From assembly GCA_963797015.1 (NCBI GenBank), contig CAWCNV010000001.1, forward strand, positions 1-64,000: DNA of 64,000 bases, in the 5' to 3' direction. The notes below the pieces were generated by a model that saw nothing but the letters and a program-made list of their open reading frames with translations, was not told where the DNA came from and searched no databases. Made by a program: the position numbers and the translations under genes. Shown in pieces: positions 41,811 to 50,527 of the stretch (position 1 is the first letter of the stretch; every line of letters begins with the position of its first letter). This DNA comes from JBBPZA01 sp963797015 (GTDB taxonomy: Bacteria; Actinomycetota; Thermoleophilia; Solirubrobacterales; Solirubrobacteraceae).

Positions 41811-43529
41811 ATGCCCCCGGGGGACGCGCTCGGCGAGGAGCGGCTGCGCGAGCTGATCGACGTGGGGCGCTCGCTGGTCCGCGAGCACTCGGTCGAGAGC
41901 GTGCTCGAAAACGTCCTCGATCGCGCTCGCGAGCTCACCGGCGCCCGCTACGCCGCGCTGGGGGTACTCGATCAGCGTCGCGAGCGGCTCGAGCGCTTCC
42001 TCACGCGGGGGATCGACGAGCTCACGCACACCGCGATCGGCGACCTTCCGCGCGGCCGCGGGATCCTCCGCCTGCTGATCGACGAACCCGAGCCGCTGCG
42101 CCTCGACGACGTCTCGAGGCACCCGCGCAGCTACGGGTTCCCCGTCAACCATCCTCCGATGTCGACCTTCCTGGGCGTTCCGGTCGTGATCCGGGGCGAG
42201 GCGTGGGGGAACCTCTACCTGACCGAGAAGGAGGGCGGCCAGCCGTTCACCGCTGCGGACGAGGACGCGGCCGTGATCCTTGCGGACTGGACGGCTATCG
42301 CGATCGAGAACGCTCGTCTCTACCAGCGGATGGAAGCGCGCCGTGACGAGCTCGAGCGCGCCGTGCGCGGGATGGAGGCGACGGCTGCGATCGCTCAGGC
42401 GCTTGGGGCGGAGACGCGCCTGGACCGCGTCCTGGAGCTCATCGTCAAGCGCGGGCGCGCGCTGGTCGACGCGCGGGCGCTGGTGATCCTGCTGGTCGAC
42501 GGCGAGGGGCTGGTGGTCGCGGCCCAGGCGGGCGAGCTCCCGCCCGGCCTGTCCGGCCTCCGGCTGCCGACGGAGGGAACCCTCCCCGGGGACGTTCTGC
42601 GCCGCGGTAGCGCCGAGCGGGTGAGCGATTTGAGCGCTCGCGTGCGCGGGGCCGCGGACTCGCTCGGACTGGGCGCGACGGCGGCCCTGTTCGTCCCGCT
42701 GCTCTACCGCGGAAACAGCGTCGGGGTGCTCGCCGCCTATGATCGGCTAGGCGACGCGCCCGAGTTCAAGGCGGACGACGAGTGGCTGCTGCGATCGTTC
42801 GCGGCTAGCGCGGCGATCGCGGTCGCAACGGCGACGTCCGTGCAAAGCGAGCAGCTGCGCCGCAGCCTCGACGCCGCCGAGCGCGAGCGTGGTCGCTGGG
42901 CGCGCGAGCTCCACGACGAGGTGCTCCAGACCCTGGCCGGCCTCCGGATGCGGCTCGCGTCCGCCGACCGCCGCGGTGAACTGGAGACACTGCGGCCGGT
43001 GGTGACCGAAGCCGTCGAGCAGCTCGACGGAGAGATCCGCGAGATCCGCAGGCTCATCGCCGAGCTTCGGCCCGCCGCCCTCGACGACTTCGGGCTCGGC
43101 GCGGCGCTCGCCAGCCTCATCGAGCGGGCCGCGCCCGACGGCGCCGAGGTGGACGTTCGCATCGAGCTCGGAGACGCCCAGGAGGGCGGCGAGGCGCGCT
43201 TCGCGCCGGAGGTGGAGACGGCGGTGTACCGGCTGGTGCAGGAGGCCCTGGCCAACGTCGCCAAGCATGCCCAGGCGAGCAGGCTGTCGGCAGAGGTCGT
43301 TCGTGACGGCGACGCGATCCGGGTGACGGTGGTGGACGACGGCAGCGGCTTCGACCCCCAGCAGGAGACACACGGCTACGGACTGGCGGGGATGCGCGAG
43401 CGCGCGACGCTGCTCGGCGGAGAGCTCACCATCACCTCCTCGGCACGCGGCACGCGGGTCGAGGCCCACGTGCCGGCCCACGGAACAGGCGACGCCAGCC
43501 GCGCCGCCGGCGCGGCTGCACATCCGTAG
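41811..43529 (+). CDS. GAF-domain sensor histidine kinase, DosS/DevS-like
   Basis: 572 residues. GAF-A is about 25-170, GAF-B about 190-345, HisKA_3 has the phospho-His368 in RELHDEVLQTLAGLRMRL, and HATPase about 460-560 has VQEALANVAKHAQAS and GYGLAGMRERATLLGG. In mycobacterial DosS/DosT the GAF-A domain holds heme b and senses O2, NO and CO. The stretch GFPVNHPPMSTFLGVPV (109-125) with AWGNLYLTEK is close to that family, and His114 is a candidate heme ligand. No NarL-type DevR regulator gene is adjacent, so its partner must lie elsewhere. It is followed by the hydrogenase operon after 99 bp. Confidence 0.88.
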   Translation: MPPGDALGEERLRELIDVGRSLVREHSVESVLENVLDRARELTGARYAALGVLDQRRERLERFLTRGIDELTHTAIGDLPRGRGILRLLIDEPEPLRLDDVSRHPRSYGFPVNHPPMSTFLGVPVVIRGEAWGNLYLTEKEGGQPFTAADEDAAVILADWTAIAIENARLYQRMEARRDELERAVRGMEATAAIAQALGAETRLDRVLELIVKRGRALVDARALVILLVDGEGLVVAAQAGELPPGLSGLRLPTEGTLPGDVLRRGSAERVSDLSARVRGAADSLGLGATAALFVPLLYRGNSVGVLAAYDRLGDAPEFKADDEWLLRSFAASAAIAVATATSVQSEQLRRSLDAAERERGRWARELHDEVLQTLAGLRMRLASADRRGELETLRPVVTEAVEQLDGEIREIRRLIAELRPAALDDFGLGAALASLIERAAPDGAEVDVRIELGDAQEGGEARFAPEVETAVYRLVQEALANVAKHAQASRLSAEVVRDGDAIRVTVVDDGSGFDPQQETHGYGLAGMRERATLLGGELTITSSARGTRVEAHVPAHGTGDASRAAGAAAHP

Positions 43530-43628
43530 GTGACACGGAGCAACAGGATGTCGAGTACCAGATGACCGCCGCAAACCGGACGCCAGCGTGACCGCAGCAC
43601 GACGCGTGAGGCGGCGGAGGAGCGCCGG

Positions 43629-44813
43629 TTGACCTCGTCGCACGTGATCCAGCGCGCGGCTGTGGACGACCTCCTCGAGGTCCTGCGGCGGCGTGGCTAC
43701 ACACCCATCGGTCCCACGGTCCGCCAGGGCGCGATCGTCTACGAGGAGGTCAGCGCGGCGTCGGACCTGCCGGAGGGCTGGACCGACGTCCAGGAGGGCG
43801 GCACCTACCGCCTCGCGCGCCGCGAGGACCGCGCCCTGTTCGGGCACAACGTCGGGCCGAACTCCTGGAAGAACCACCTGTTCCCACCAACGCTTCGCCT
43901 GTGGCGGGCACGCCGGGGCGAGGACGGCGGCCTGGAGGTCGAGGAGGAGCCCCGCGACACGGCGCGCTACGCGTTCATCGGGGTCCGCTCCTGCGACCTG
44001 CACGCGATCCTGATTCAGGACCGCACGTTCATGAACGACTCCTACGTCGACCGGGACTACGAGGCCCGCCGGCGCGGTTGCTTCATCGTCGCGGTCAACT
44101 GCGGCCAGGCCGGGGGGACGTGCTTCTGCGTCTCGATGGAGACCGGTCCCAGGGCGACGAAGGGCTTCGACCTCGCGCTGACCGAGCTGGTCGAGGACAG
44201 CGACCACCGCTTCCTCGTGGAGGTCGGAAGCGAAGCGGGAGCGGAGGTCCTGGCCGAGCTTGCGCACCACCCGGGGGCGGCGGACGACGAGCGCGCGGCC
44301 GAGCGGGTCGTCGAGCGTGCCGCGTCCCAGCAGGGGCGCGAGCTTGACACGACCGACATCCGCGATCTCCTTCAGCGGAACCTCGAGCACCCCCGCTGGG
44401 TGGACGTGGCCGAGCGCTGCCTGTCGTGCGGCAACTGCACCCTGGTCTGCCCGACGTGCTTCTGCAGCACGGTCGAGGACCACACCGACCTGGCCGGGGA
44501 GGAGGCCGAGCGCGTGCGGGTGTGGGACTCCTGCTTCTCGCTGGACCACTCCTACGTCCATGGGGGAAGCGTGCGCTCGACAGGGTTGTCGCGCTACCGC
44601 CAGTGGATGACCCACAAGCTCTCGACGTGGATCGACCAATTCGGCACCTCGGGTTGCGTGGGCTGCGGACGTTGCATCACCTGGTGCCCGGTGGCGATCG
44701 ACCTCACCGAGGAGGTGGCGGCGATCAGGGCCACCGACCAGGCTGGCGCCGGCGACGACCAAACCCGCCGGGGCGACATCACAGAGCGGAGTGACGGTGC
44801 GGACGATCGATGA
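43629..44813 (+). CDS. hyhB: Group 3b hydrogenase beta subunit (HyhB-like), 2x[4Fe-4S] ferredoxin
   Basis: A 394-residue iron-sulfur electron-transfer subunit of sulfhydrogenase-type complexes. An N-terminal domain (RGYTPIGPTVRQGAIVYEEV, then FIGVRSCDLHAILIQDRTF) is followed by two C-terminal cluster motifs, CLSCGNCTLVCPTCFC and CVGCGRCITWCP. It relays electrons between the flavin subunit and the NiFe small subunit. The start is TTG 43629 with GGAGG 9-13 nt upstream, the best supported initiation in its region. The next gene begins 23 bp before its stop. Confidence 0.92.
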   Translation: MTSSHVIQRAAVDDLLEVLRRRGYTPIGPTVRQGAIVYEEVSAASDLPEGWTDVQEGGTYRLARREDRALFGHNVGPNSWKNHLFPPTLRLWRARRGEDGGLEVEEEPRDTARYAFIGVRSCDLHAILIQDRTFMNDSYVDRDYEARRRGCFIVAVNCGQAGGTCFCVSMETGPRATKGFDLALTELVEDSDHRFLVEVGSEAGAEVLAELAHHPGAADDERAAERVVERAASQQGRELDTTDIRDLLQRNLEHPRWVDVAERCLSCGNCTLVCPTCFCSTVEDHTDLAGEEAERVRVWDSCFSLDHSYVHGGSVRSTGLSRYRQWMTHKLSTWIDQFGTSGCVGCGRCITWCPVAIDLTEEVAAIRATDQAGAGDDQTRRGDITERSDGADDR

Positions 44814-45264
44814 TCTGCTGGTCGACGTGCCCGCCTTCGAGGACATGGACGCCGAGCACCTCGAGCTGATCGCCGGCTGTGCGACCAACCGCGGCTTCGC
44901 GGCCGGCGAGTACCTTGCCCGAGAGGGCGATCGAGCCGAGGCCTTCTACGTGATCCGCCACGGCTCGGTGGCGCTCGAGACCTTCGTCCCCCAGGGCGGC
45001 TCGCTGGTCATCGAGACGCTCCACGAGCACGACCTCGTCGGGTGGTCGTGGCTGTTCGCACCCTTCCGGACCGAGTTCGACATTCGCGCGGTGGGCGTCA
45101 CCCGCACCATCGCCTTCGACGGCGCCTGCCTGCGCGGCAAGCTCGAGGACGATCCTGTGCTCGGCTACGCGCTCATGAAGCGCTTCGCACAGGTGATCAT
45201 CGAGCGTCTGCAGGCCACCCGTTTGCGCCTGATCGATGTATATGGCCACGTTTCCAACGGCTGA
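44791..45264 (+). CDS. Cyclic nucleotide-binding (CAP_ED) domain protein in hydrogenase operon
   Basis: 157 residues forming a single CAP_ED fold: FEDMDAEHLELIAGCATNRGF, then EYLAREGDRAEAFYVIRHGSVALET and LHEHDLVGWSWLF. There is no DNA-binding helix-turn-helix, so it is not a Crp/Fnr factor; it is either a regulatory subunit or a small-ligand sensor for the hydrogenase. The key Arg of the phosphate-binding cassette is not obvious, and a true cNMP ligand is unproven. It overlaps the upstream gene by 23 bp and the downstream one by 29 bp, so it is an integral member of the operon. Confidence 0.85.
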   Translation: MTVRTIDDLLVDVPAFEDMDAEHLELIAGCATNRGFAAGEYLAREGDRAEAFYVIRHGSVALETFVPQGGSLVIETLHEHDLVGWSWLFAPFRTEFDIRAVGVTRTIAFDGACLRGKLEDDPVLGYALMKRFAQVIIERLQATRLRLIDVYGHVSNG

Positions 45265-46108
45265 GCCAGCGGCGTCGCCGGAAGCGATGGTCCCCGCGCC
45301 ATACCGCGTCGTCCGCCGGCGCCGCGAGACGCATGACACCTGGACGCTCGCGCTCGAGCCCGGAGACTCCGGACCGCTGGAGCCCTTCGCCCCTGGACAG
45401 TTCGCGATGCTGTACGCCTTCGGGGCCGGGGAGGCGCCGATCTCGGTCAGCGCGCTCGAAGACGGCCACGGCCTGCTGGTGCACACGATCCGCGCGGTGG
45501 GGGCGGTGACCACCGCGTTGTGCGGGGCCCGCCCCGGCGACGTGGTCGGCGTTCGGGGCCCGTTCGGCACCACGTGGCCATTGAAGGAGGCCGAGGGCAG
45601 CGACCTCGTGATCATCGCCGGGGGCATCGGGCTCGCGCCGCTGCGACCGGTGGTGCGCGCGGTGATGGAGCGGCGCCAGCGCTACGGCGACGTGGTGGTG
45701 CTATACGGCGGGCGCTCCCCGCGCGAGCTGCTCTTCCGGCCGGAGCTCGAGCGCTGGCGTGGGCGGCTCGACGTCGACATCGACGTGCGGGTGACCGTGG
45801 ACGCCGCGGGCGCCGATTGGCGCGGACGGGTTGGAGTGGTCACCAAGCTGCTGCGCCGTGCGCGCTTCGCACCCGACGAGGCGGTCGCCATGCTCTGCGG
45901 GCCGGAGGTCATGAATCGCTTCGCGGCTGCGGCGCTGCTCGAGCGCGGCGTCGCGAGGGACCGCGTGTGGCTGTCGACCGAACGCAGCATGAAGTGCGCG
46001 GTGGGCCACTGCGGGCACTGCCAGCTCGGACCCGTGTTCGTGTGCAAGGACGGCCCGGTGTTCCGCTATGACCGCATCGAGCGTTTCCTGGCGGTACGGC
46101 GGCTGTGA
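45236..46108 (+). CDS. hyhG: Group 3b hydrogenase gamma subunit (HyhG-like), FAD/NAD(P)
   Basis: 290 residues of the ferredoxin-NADP reductase family: the FAD half (FAPGQFAMLYAFGAGEAPISVSAL), the NAD(P) motif IIAGGIGLAPLRPVVRA, and LCGPEVMNRFAAAALLERGV. The C-terminal [2Fe-2S] cluster motif is MKCAVGHCGHCQLGPVFVCKDG. It is the NAD(P)H-oxidizing or -reducing subunit, as in SH/Hyh complexes of hyperthermophiles and actinobacteria. ATG 45236 is the start. Its stop overlaps the small subunit start (GTGA). Confidence 0.92.
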   Translation: MYMATFPTAEPAASPEAMVPAPYRVVRRRRETHDTWTLALEPGDSGPLEPFAPGQFAMLYAFGAGEAPISVSALEDGHGLLVHTIRAVGAVTTALCGARPGDVVGVRGPFGTTWPLKEAEGSDLVIIAGGIGLAPLRPVVRAVMERRQRYGDVVVLYGGRSPRELLFRPELERWRGRLDVDIDVRVTVDAAGADWRGRVGVVTKLLRRARFAPDEAVAMLCGPEVMNRFAAAALLERGVARDRVWLSTERSMKCAVGHCGHCQLGPVFVCKDGPVFRYDRIERFLAVRRL

Positions 46109-46893
46109 GGCGCGCCCGGCCCAAGCTCGCGGTCTGGAAGTTCGCCTCCTGCGACGGCTGCCAGCTGAGCATGCTCGACCTCGAGGACGAGCTGCTCGCC
46201 GTCGCCGCGGAGGTGGAGATCGCGTACTTCCTGGAGGCGCGACGACAGACCGTGCGTGGCCCGTACGATTTGTCGCTGGTCGAGGGATCCGTGACCACGG
46301 CCGAGGATGCCGAGCGAATCCGCCGCGTGCGCAGGCAGTCGCGGCGCCTGGTGACGATCGGTGCCTGCGCCACGGCGGGCGGCATCCAGGCGCTGCGCAA
46401 CTTCGCCGACGTGAAGGACTTCATGTCCGTCGTCTACGCGAGCCCGGAGTACGTCTCGACGCTCGCGACGTCGACGGCGATCTCCGAGCACGTGCACGTC
46501 GACTTCGAGCTGCAGGGCTGCCCGATCAACAAGAACCAGCTGCTGGAGGTGATCAGCGCCTACCTCAACGAGCGGCGGCCGGCGATCGCCTCGCACAGCG
46601 TGTGCGTCGAGTGCAAGCGACGCGGCAACGTGTGCGTGATGGTGGCGCACGGGACGCCTTGCCTGGGCCCGGTGACCCACGCGGGCTGCGGCGCGATCTG
46701 CCCCTCCTACGACCGCGGCTGCTACGGCTGCTACGGGCCGATGGAGGATCCCAACGCAACCTCGCTGAGCGGCTGGCTCGAGGAGCGTCTGGGCGCCGAC
46801 GAGGTGGACCTGGTCCGCCTGTACCGGACCTTCAACGCGAGCGCTCCCGCATTTCGGGAGGAGAGCGAGGCGGTCGAGGAGGGCCGCCGGTGA
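46105..46893 (+). CDS. hyhS: NiFe hydrogenase small subunit, group 3b (HyhS-like)
   Basis: 262 residues carrying the proximal cluster and others: KFASCDGCQLSMLDLE (C16, C19), TIGACATAGGIQALRN, LQGCPINKNQLLEVI, then CVECKRRGNVC and GTPCLGPVTHAGCGAICP. The absence of a Tat signal peptide and the short length are typical of cytoplasmic group 3 enzymes. GTG 46105 and the following GTG overlap arrangement tie it to both neighbours. Confidence 0.94.
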   Translation: MRRARPKLAVWKFASCDGCQLSMLDLEDELLAVAAEVEIAYFLEARRQTVRGPYDLSLVEGSVTTAEDAERIRRVRRQSRRLVTIGACATAGGIQALRNFADVKDFMSVVYASPEYVSTLATSTAISEHVHVDFELQGCPINKNQLLEVISAYLNERRPAIASHSVCVECKRRGNVCVMVAHGTPCLGPVTHAGCGAICPSYDRGCYGCYGPMEDPNATSLSGWLEERLGADEVDLVRLYRTFNASAPAFREESEAVEEGRR

Positions 46894-48194
46894 CCCCCGC
46901 CCGCCGCCGCACGCGCACGATCAGGACCGACGCGCTGGCGCGAGTGGAGGGCGAGGGGGCGATGACCGTGCGCATCGCGGGCGGCGAGGTGAAGGAGGTC
47001 AGGTTTCGCATCTACGAGCCGCCGCGCTTCTTCGAGGCGCTGCTGCGCGGCCGCCGCTACACGGAGCCGCCCGACATCACGGCGCGCATCTGCGGGATCT
47101 GCCCGGTCGCCTACCAGATGAGCGCGGTGGCCGCGATCGAGGACGCCTGCGGCGTGCGGGTGCCCGAGCCGATCCGCTTGCTGCGCAGGCTGATCTATTG
47201 CGGCGAGTGGATCGAGAGCCACGCGCTGCACCTCTTCCTGCTCCACGCGCCCGACTTCCTCGGCTACGAGAGCGCGGTGGCCATGGCCGGCGAGCACCGT
47301 GCGGTGGTCGAGCGCGGGCTGCGGATAAAGAAGGCGGGCAACGGGATCGTCAGCCTGGTCGGCGGCCGCGAGGTGCATCCGATCAACGTGCGCGTCGGGG
47401 GCTTCTACCGGGCCCCCAGCAAGCGCGAGCTAGGAGGGTTGGCCGAGCTGCTGAAGCCCGCCCGCGAGGAAGCGCTCGAGACCGTCCGCTGGACATCGAC
47501 GCTGGACTTCCCGGACTTCGAGGAGGACTACGAGTTCGTGGCCCTCTCCCAGCCTGGCGACTACCCGCTCGAGCGCGGCCGGCTGATCTCGAGCGGTGGG
47601 CTCGACATCGGGCCGGCGCAGTACGAGGAGCACTTCTCCGAGCAACAGGTGCCCCACTCCACGGCGCTGCACTCCAGCCTGCGTGGCCGGGGCTCGTACC
47701 TGGTGGGGCCGCTGGCCCGCTACGCGCTCAACCAGGCCCGGCTCTCGCCGCTGGCCCGTGCAGCGGCGGCCGAGGCCGGCCTGGTGGAGGTGTGCCGCAA
47801 CCCGTTCCGGAGCATCGTCGTACGCGCGGTGGAGATCCTCTACGCGTTCGACGAGGCGCTGCGGATCATCGCGGGGTACGAGGAGCCGGACGAGCCGGCG
47901 GTCGAGGTCGCTCCCCGCGCCGGAACCGGGTACGGCTGGACCGAGGCGCCGCGCGGGATGCTCTGGCACCGTTACCGCCTCGACGAGGGCGGCGCGATCA
48001 TCGAGGCGAAGATCGTCCCGCCGACCTCGCAGAACCAGGGCAAGATCGAGGAGGATCTGCACGGCTTCGTCGCTCGCAACACCGAGCTCGCCGACGAGGA
48101 GCTCCGGCTGGTCTGCGAGCAGGCGATCCGCAACTACGACCCCTGTATCTCCTGCGCGACGCACTTCCTGAAGCTGGAGGTGGCGCGGGAGTGA
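46890..48194 (+). CDS. hyhL: NiFe hydrogenase large subunit, group 3b (HyhL-like)
   Basis: 434 residues holding the NiFe(CN)2CO site. The L1 motif is ITARICGICPVAYQMSA and the L2 motif NYDPCISCATH is followed by FLKLEVARE, the tail that the maturation protease removes after the His. All four Ni-ligand Cys are present, so an active site is possible. The enzyme oxidises or evolves H2 with NAD(P)H via the gamma subunit. GTG 46890 overlaps the small subunit stop (GTGA). The Hyp maturation genes are not in this window. Confidence 0.95.
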   Translation: MTPARRRTRTIRTDALARVEGEGAMTVRIAGGEVKEVRFRIYEPPRFFEALLRGRRYTEPPDITARICGICPVAYQMSAVAAIEDACGVRVPEPIRLLRRLIYCGEWIESHALHLFLLHAPDFLGYESAVAMAGEHRAVVERGLRIKKAGNGIVSLVGGREVHPINVRVGGFYRAPSKRELGGLAELLKPAREEALETVRWTSTLDFPDFEEDYEFVALSQPGDYPLERGRLISSGGLDIGPAQYEEHFSEQQVPHSTALHSSLRGRGSYLVGPLARYALNQARLSPLARAAAAEAGLVEVCRNPFRSIVVRAVEILYAFDEALRIIAGYEEPDEPAVEVAPRAGTGYGWTEAPRGMLWHRYRLDEGGAIIEAKIVPPTSQNQGKIEEDLHGFVARNTELADEELRLVCEQAIRNYDPCISCATHFLKLEVARE

Positions 48195-48661
48195 AAGCGA
48201 TGGCCTGCGCCCGCCTCGTGATCGGGGTCGGCAACGCGTGGCGCGGCGACGACGCCGCCGGGCTTGCCGTCGCCCGCCGTCTTCGGGCATGTCGGCCGGC
48301 GGGGCTGCGCGTCGTCGAGCGGGAGGGCGAGCCGCTCGATCTGCTCGACGAATGGGCGGACGCGGATGAGGTCATCGTCGTCGACGCTGTGCGGTCGGGA
48401 TCGCCGCCCGGGACGATCCACCGCATCGAGGCGACGGAGCGCCCGCTCCCGGTCGAGTCCTTCTACACCTCGAGCCATCTCCTGGGCGTGGGGGAGACGG
48501 TCGAGCTTGCTCGTGCGTTGGGGCGCCTCCCGGGCCGCCTTCTCGTGCACGGCATCGAGGGCGGTCGCTTCGAGACCGGCGCGCGCCTGTCTCCGGAGGT
48601 TGATCGAGCGGTGGAGACGCTCGTGGCCGAGCTCGCGCGACCGCTCCACGAAGGCGCGTGA
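48191..48661 (+). CDS. Hydrogenase maturation protease (HycI/HyaD family)
   Basis: A 156-residue endopeptidase that trims the large subunit C-terminus once Ni is inserted. Features of the family include the N-terminal IGVGNAWRGDDAAGLAVARRL with the metal-binding Asp pair, IVVDAVRSGSPPGTI (second Asp) and TSSHLLGVGETVELARAL (His). The GTG at 48191 overlaps the large subunit stop (GTGA); an ATG at 48200 is an alternative. It is the last gene of the operon. Confidence 0.92.
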   Translation: MKAMACARLVIGVGNAWRGDDAAGLAVARRLRACRPAGLRVVEREGEPLDLLDEWADADEVIVVDAVRSGSPPGTIHRIEATERPLPVESFYTSSHLLGVGETVELARALGRLPGRLLVHGIEGGRFETGARLSPEVDRAVETLVAELARPLHEGA

Positions 48662-48995
48662 CCGCGGCGACGAGGAGGCTCGCTGGTGGCGCGCGACGCC
48701 GGTGCTGGTCGGGGCGGATGTGCGCGGTGAAGTTCGGCCGACCGGTACTGCTGCCCGCGCTTCGACTCGCTGCGAACTGCGGCGCGGCAGTTATCGTGGT
48801 TGCGATCCTCGCCCAAGAGTTCGGCCTCCGAGCGAGCGCCGAGGGGGCGATGTGCAGCGCAACTCCCAGAGCCCTGTTGGGAGCGTGGTCCAACCCAGGG
48901 AGCGCGATGACGAACCGCCGCCGGACGCATAGGCTCGACCGACGTGACGTCGTCCGCCAACAGACTCGACCCAGCCGAGGAAGAGCCCAGGGCGC
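48662..48995 (+). other. Intergenic stretch, no convincing gene
   Basis: About 330 bp between the hydrogenase protease and the serine hydrolase. A 118-codon open frame from 48658 overlaps the protease stop (GTGA) and has one hydrophobic stretch, but its Arg-rich, low-conservation look and overlap with the next start make it doubtful. No terminator hairpin or repeat was seen. Confidence 0.4.
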
Positions 48996-50366
48996 GTGGA
49001 GCTCGGCGGGTTGAGCCTGGAGGGCCTGGCCGTGCCTCGCATGCCGGCGGTTCCCCGTTTGCCCGGGCTGCCGGATCCACTGCGACGGGTGCACGTCGCG
49101 CGCGACCTCGAGTCGCTCACCTCGATCGGCCAGGAGGAGGAGGCCGACGCCGGCGGCATGAGCGTGGAGTCCGTGGAGCGCATCTGGAGCGCGGCCGTCG
49201 ACCTCTATCGAAGCGGAGTCCATCCCGCCGTGCAGGTGTGCGTGCGCCGCCAGGGCGCAGTCGTGGTCGATCGCGCGCTCGGTCACGCCCGCGGCAACGG
49301 CCCCCGTGATGGAGCGGAGGTGGAAAAAGAGCTTGCGACGCCGGCGACGCCGTTTCTGATCTATTCCGGTTCCAAGGCGGTCACGGCGATCGTGGTCCAC
49401 ATGCTCCACGAGCGCGGGTCGCTGGACATCTCGGACCGCGTCTGCCGGCACATTCCCGAGTACGACCGTCACGGCAAGGGCGAGATCACGATCGCCCAGG
49501 TGCTCGCGCATCGCGCCGGAGTGCCCAATCTCCCGCGGGAGGTCTTCGAGCTTGACCGCGCGCTTGATCGGGAGTTCCGGGTCCGGGCGCTTTGCGACGC
49601 AAGGCCGTTCGCCAGGCCCGGGAGGTTCCTCGCCTACCACGCCGTCTCGGGCGGCTACATCCTGGGCGAGATCGTGCATCGCGTGACCGGCAAGGACATC
49701 CGCACGGTGCTCGCCGAGGAGATCCTCGACCCGCTGGGCTTCCGGTGGACCAACTACGGCGTCGCACCTCAAGACGTCTCGAAGGTGGCGCTCAACTACG
49801 TGACCGGCCCGCCCACCGCGCCTCCGCTCTCGCAGCTTTTCTCGCGAGCGCTCGGCCTCCCCTTCGACCAGCTGGTCGAGGCCAGCAACGACGAGCGCCT
49901 CTTGACCGCGATCGTCCCGTCCGCGAACGTCGTCACAACGGCCAACGAGCTCGCGCGCTTCTATGAGATCTTTCGCCGCGGGGGCGAGCTCGACGGCATC
50001 CGGGTGATGAGGCCGGAGACCGTGCGCAACGCGATGACCGAGCAGTCGCACCTGGAGGTCGATCTCTCGCTGGGATTCCCGACGCGGTTCGGGTACGGGT
50101 TCATGCTCGGTGCGCAATGGCTGAGCCTGTACGGGCGCGATACACAGCACGCGTTCGGCCATCTCGGCTTCACGAACATCCTCGCCTGGGCCGACCCCGA
50201 GCGCGCGCTCGCGTGCGCGGTGATGACCAACGGCAAGCCGGTGCTCTACCCGGACCTTCCGCGCTTCTTCGGGCTGGCGCAGCGCATCACCAGCGAGGCA
50301 CCGAAGGTGCACGGATCGGAGATGGCCGTCTGGGATCCCCTCGCGTCGCGGCCATCGTGGGAGTGA
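48996..50366 (+). CDS. Serine hydrolase, beta-lactamase class C-like (COG1680)
   Basis: 456 residues. The nucleophile SxxK is SGSKAVTAIVVHML, the Tyr motif is YHAVSGGYILGEI and the third element is the HLGFTN segment. No signal peptide is visible, so it is probably a cytoplasmic esterase or amide hydrolase of the EstB type and not a resistance enzyme. The first 50 residues are an extra Pro/Leu-rich extension (GTG start), and a second start at the ATG in AGGMSVESVERIW, about residue 55, is possible. Confidence 0.88.
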   Translation: MELGGLSLEGLAVPRMPAVPRLPGLPDPLRRVHVARDLESLTSIGQEEEADAGGMSVESVERIWSAAVDLYRSGVHPAVQVCVRRQGAVVVDRALGHARGNGPRDGAEVEKELATPATPFLIYSGSKAVTAIVVHMLHERGSLDISDRVCRHIPEYDRHGKGEITIAQVLAHRAGVPNLPREVFELDRALDREFRVRALCDARPFARPGRFLAYHAVSGGYILGEIVHRVTGKDIRTVLAEEILDPLGFRWTNYGVAPQDVSKVALNYVTGPPTAPPLSQLFSRALGLPFDQLVEASNDERLLTAIVPSANVVTTANELARFYEIFRRGGELDGIRVMRPETVRNAMTEQSHLEVDLSLGFPTRFGYGFMLGAQWLSLYGRDTQHAFGHLGFTNILAWADPERALACAVMTNGKPVLYPDLPRFFGLAQRITSEAPKVHGSEMAVWDPLASRPSWE

Positions 50367-50527
50367 CGCTGCTGGCGCTCGTGCCCGGGGCGTCCACGCT
50401 GCGCCGCCACACGCCCTGAGCGAGCGCGATCGGCGCCGAAGCCGCAGCCGGATCGCGGGTAATTCCGGATGCCGGTCGCCACCGCTCCGCGTACGGTCAG
50501 CAGAGCTTCCCCGACCGCAGGAGAGTC

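Noticed and set aside
48658..49014. A 118-codon frame after the hydrogenase protease with GTGA overlap
   Set aside because: The overlap is tempting, but the product is Arg-rich with one weak hydrophobic stretch and runs into the next gene; listed only as intergenic.
48996..50366. Antibiotic-resistance beta-lactamase
   Set aside because: SxxK and Tyr motifs fit the broader COG1680 esterase-like family; no signal peptide and no class C-specific KTG motif seen.
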